Positions 61,053 to 64,000 of a DNA stretch of 64,000 nt are shown here, one piece after another. How positions within the stretch are numbered: the first letter of the stretch is position 1; every line of letters begins with the position of its first letter. The DNA comes from Pyrrhoderma lamaoense (Eukaryota; Basidiomycota; Agaricomycetes; Hymenochaetales; Hymenochaetaceae). The stretch covers positions 1,302,001 to 1,366,000 of the forward strand of contig NBAZ01000009.1 in NCBI GenBank assembly GCA_002794735.1, written 5' to 3'. The notes under the pieces were generated by a model. That model was given only the letters and a program-made list of their open reading frames with translations, was not told the origin of the DNA and ran no database searches. The position numbers and the translations under genes were made by a program.

Positions 61053-61836
61053 TGTTATAGAACCAAGTCTATTTTCGCTTTTTTGCTTACTAAGCAGCTT
61101 ACATAAGCTGACTAAGCACTTACATAAGCATCTTACATAAGTGGATTATCTAATCATCTTACATAAGCTGCGTACCTAAGCATTATTACCTAAGCATCTT
61201 ACCTAATCAGCTTAGTCAGCATGCTTACTTAATCACTTACATAATATGCTTACATAAGTCGCTTACTAAGCACTGACTCAGCATATGACTCAGCTGTCTT
61301 ATTAAGCATCTCATCTTATCTTATCTTCACTGCTTACTCATCTGTTCTAGAACATAGAACATTCCACCATGTTCTACCACCTTCCATCATTCTCCATGGC
61401 CATCTTTCCCCATTTGGTTTAGTCCCCTTTGTAATTAGCCTATTTTATGTTTCAGCTAGCACAGCCTAGCTTAGCCTCATAGTTTAGCCTATTTCTTATG
61501 TTTCATTAACACAGCCTAGCACAGCTTAGTTTAGCCTAATAGTTTAGCCATAGACCCTGCCGGGTTTTTTCATTATTCCCACACTGCCTCCCACATGTAT
61601 AAATACCCCCCTCCTGTCAGTAGCTAGTCCCCCAGTCTTGATCTTGTCTTCCCTCCTAGACTAGTACCTTCTAATACATCCTCTTGTCCCCTCTTCACTG
61701 TCCCTCCCCTCCTCTTGTCCCTCCTCTCCTCTGTCTCTGTCTATATCAGTGTATGCTGGTTGTGCCTTGTCTTCAGACCCTGCTGACTAAGCATTCTGCT
61801 GACTAATACTGGTACTAGAACTAGTCATTGCTGACA
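61053..61836 (+). repeat. 3' LTR of gypsy A
   Basis: 784 bp, nearly identical to 55014-55791; differs by single bases and a 6-bp duplication within the GAA/TTC region (61350-61359). Confidence 0.92.
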
Positions 61837-62886
61837 CTCGTGTATCCTGTAAGCCAGCTCCATTTGTCTGGCATACTTCTTCTCTTGTTGATAACCTAGC
61901 CAATCTAGTATGAAGATACGGTCTCCTTCCTCTAGTTCTGAGCTGATAGAGTTGATGTGGTAATCTAGTTGCCGTATCCTAGCATGTGCTTGTCCACATG
62001 TTTCTGGACAACGGTTGAGAGTGACTTCTCCTTTATCCCAGTCTATACTGGGGTTGTGGAACTTCAACCATTTGTGTCCGATGAATAGGTCTGTCTTTCC
62101 CAGACTGGTGACTGCCAGCTGGATCCGCTCCTTGTGTTCACCAATTGTCATCATCAGTTCTACCAATTCTGTGATAGATCCTGCTTGATTCCTTGTTCCA
62201 TCTGCATTGTAAACGGGTATAGGGATAGGTGTTCTCTGGGTGGGGATTTGGTGTTTGCGAACAAATTCTCTGTCTATGCATGAGCCAGTGCATCCAGAGT
62301 CTAGTAGGGCTTTGACTTTAAAGGTTCGCTGATCCTCTAGAGTTGTGAGCTGTGCGGATAGGTCTAATTGGTGTCCTGACGACCCTCGAATGTATTGTTT
62401 GGGTTGTTGCAGAGAGTAAAGTGCTTTTAGGGCTGTTTTGTCATCTAGTTTGGAGATGGCTTGAAGCGTTTCAGTAGTGGCTTCTTGGGTTCTTTTCTTA
62501 TGGACCAGACTTTTGAGTGCCAACAGAGCATGACCTTTGGAGTCTTTTCTGATTTGTCGTAGGGTCCATTCTGGAGTAAAAGGTTTGGGGAAGGTTTGGG
62601 ACGTGGTTTTTGGTTCTTGTTTTGGTTCAACAACTGTATTTTGAAGCAAACTACTGGTACATGTAGTTGTTGGACATAAATTAGGAGTGGGGGTGTTAAA
62701 ACTCGAACCGTGTACCTCAGGAGACACGTCTGCAACTGAGGTTAAGCAAAATCTGATTCCTTCATTTCTGCTATAGCATCTGCCCATTCTTTCCTTTCGT
62801 CTCCTGTCATTTCTTGTAGTAGTTCCCTTACTGACATTCTTGGTTTCTGAGGGCAATCGCGTGACAAATGACCTTTCTGTTGACAT
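61837..62886 (-). pseudogene. pol of gypsy B2: protease part, cut by element A
   Basis: Open on the minus strand from the gag overlap to the element A insertion. Contains the protease active site DSGCTGSCID, then VYNADGTRNQAGS, FIGHKWLKFHNPSIDW. It reads on into 55013-54963 once element A is removed. It lies in the -1 frame relative to gag; the candidate slip site is 62748-62754. Confidence 0.88.
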
Positions 62887-63767
62887 CTGAAGCAGCGTCC
62901 TTCTTTCTTCATTCTATCCACATCCATGGGTTCCCCTGCTGAGTGATTCACAGTTGTGGAAGTTACTTTAGGAGGTGTGGGGGCTGGACGAGGTGTAGGT
63001 TTGAATGGAGGGGGTCTGTGGTCAAAACGAGGTTTGTTGGCTGTTATTGTGTTGTCAATTTTGGTTGCTATTGCTCTCCATCCTTCTACTGTGGTGGGTT
63101 CATTACCAGTTGCCAAGATAGCCATCACTATGTCGCTTCGAAGAGCTGTCCTCAAATGGTTGATAATCAGGGGTTCAAAGGCAGCACCAGTCATTCCAGC
63201 ACGAGCTCGAGTCAAGGAGAGTTCTGTGAAGAACTTTTCAGCAGAGTCATTCCCTTGCTTCATGGTAGCCATCTTTTGCTGAGCGTGCTGTTGCTCATGA
63301 GTATCCTTGAAACGTGCTTTAAGTTCACTCTCGAAGTCATCCCAGTCCCAGTTTCCACTGTCTGTTCTCTTGGTCAGTTGCTCCTGCTTCCAAGCTCCAG
63401 CATTGGGTCCAGTCATGTAAGAGCACACAAAGCGTATCTGATCCTGTCCTGTGACCAGTATATTCTGTGCACTATACATATAGTTTTTGATCTGGACGAG
63501 CCATTCATCATATTTGGCTTTATCACCCGTGAACTCCTCTGGCTTATTCAGCAATGGGTTTTTGGGAGAGGGTTGGGGTGGTTGTAGTGCAGCTGCAACC
63601 GCTTGGACGAAGTTGTTGGGTAGTGTGATAACAGGTGGGTTGGAAAGTATCTGGGGAAGCATTCCCTGGATGGTGGCTGCAACCGTATTGGCGATTATTT
63701 CTTCCATGGTTGGTGCAGGAGTGGGCGCTCGAGTGTTCTGGCCCTGAGGTTGTCCTTGTTGATTCAT
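62742..63767 (-). CDS. gag of gypsy B2
   Basis: 341-aa open frame. A Pro/Gln-rich start (MNQQGQPQGQNTRAPTPAPT), a helical capsid region (FTGDKAKYDEWLVQIKNYMY, FTELSLTRARAGMTGAAFEP) and a zinc knuckle CFRCQQKGHLSRDC near residue 290. Intact, in contrast to B1. The ATG overlaps the stop of the upstream acidic frame (ATGA at 63764-63767). Confidence 0.92.
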   Translation of the reverse strand: MNQQGQPQGQNTRAPTPAPTMEEIIANTVAATIQGMLPQILSNPPVITLPNNFVQAVAAALQPPQPSPKNPLLNKPEEFTGDKAKYDEWLVQIKNYMYSAQNILVTGQDQIRFVCSYMTGPNAGAWKQEQLTKRTDSGNWDWDDFESELKARFKDTHEQQHAQQKMATMKQGNDSAEKFFTELSLTRARAGMTGAAFEPLIINHLRTALRSDIVMAILATGNEPTTVEGWRAIATKIDNTITANKPRFDHRPPPFKPTPRPAPTPPKVTSTTVNHSAGEPMDVDRMKKEGRCFRCQQKGHLSRDCPQKPRMSVRELLQEMTGDERKEWADAIAEMKESDFA

Positions 63768-64000
63768 CTTGGGCTGCGGTCACTGTCGTAGTCTTCTGGG
63801 TGGTCTCTGAAGTAGTCTTCTCGAGTGTACTGAATAGAGGTGTTAGATGGAGAGGAGTGTGGTGGGGTGGGGTCGCTAGCAAGCTCGGGGTAGATCTGGG
63901 AGAAGTCTTCAGTCTGTAAGTATATAAGGCTTTCAACTTTGGCTTCTTCCTCTTCTCTAACAGTGGGCCCTGCTCGTATACCTCTTCTTCTTCTGAGAAA

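Larger units (their letters stand above)
55014..61836 (+). mobile_element. Young, nearly intact Ty3/gypsy chromovirus, family A
   Basis: Two nearly identical LTRs (55014-55791 and 61053-61836) enclose gag, pol and a purine tract (61039-61052). I count only about five differences between the LTRs, including a 6-bp duplication in the 3' copy, so the insertion is recent. Flanks CTCGC (55009-55013) and CTCGT (61837-61841) form a 5-bp target duplication with one mismatch, and the interrupted sequence rejoins the family B protease region, proving nested insertion. Confidence 0.93.
52283..64000 (-). mobile_element. Ty3/gypsy family B, copy B2, interrupted by element A and running off the window
   Basis: Segments 52283-55013 and 61837-64000 together make one family B internal region. 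Its 3' end is cut inside pol at the point matching 46574 of B1, so chromodomain, purine tract and 3' LTR are missing. Element A separates the protease part from RT. The 5' LTR lies beyond the right edge. Sequence is much better preserved than B1. Confidence 0.87.

Overview
The window looks like nuclear DNA of a mushroom-forming basidiomycete (Agaricomycetes). Genes are split by many 40-110 nt introns: two transporter genes have 15 exons each and a Het-C gene has 15. There is a basidiomycete-type sesquiterpene synthase, a Het-C protein, a Fus3/Kss1-type MAP kinase, intron-containing tRNA-Pro genes and chromodomain Ty3/gypsy elements. Exon models were assembled by hand from splice sites, reading phase and family conservation.

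The left 28.7 kb is gene-rich. In order: a pheromone-type MAP kinase (1212-2588, +); an unrecognised protein with a C-terminal CaaX box (about 3287-4507, +); a G3BP-like NTF2/RRM protein (4881-6446, +); a Dal5-type MFS transporter (7717-10519, -); a DEDDh RNA exonuclease (10790-13251, -); a secreted rhamnogalacturonan-acetylesterase-like SGNH hydrolase (13493-14527, -); COQ3 (14993-16041, +); a small TIR element (16162-16824); a second Dal5-type transporter with the same exon plan (17294-19590, +); a sesquiterpene synthase (19941-21144, -); four tRNA-Pro genes in an inverted cluster (21830-22580); a small Tyr/Pro-rich protein (22711-23372, -); an unrecognised 275-aa protein (24112-25020, -); and Het-C (25547-28716, +). 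Transporters, pectin-type esterase and terpene synthase lie close together, but I see no proof that they form one pathway.

From about 28.9 kb to the end the window is almost entirely retroelements. It holds two solo-LTR-like insertions of one family (28919-30926 and 33120-36346), the second interrupted by another TG...CA insertion (34427-35884). There is a solo LTR of gypsy family A (39118-39931), a decayed gypsy C (40319-45759, -), a complete but decayed gypsy B1 (45760-52282, -), and a second copy B2 (52283-64000, -, runs off the window). B2 is interrupted by a young, nearly intact gypsy A (55014-61836, +). Several junctions have clean 5-bp target duplications; the B1 borders do not.

Two cross-cutting observations matter. 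First, several otherwise well-conserved genes are each one base short in a homopolymer run. This points to under-called homopolymers in the assembly rather than gene death. Second, the gypsy families share a candidate -1 frameshift heptamer at the gag end, and the family A LTR carries alternating GAA/TTC units that match a heat-shock element.
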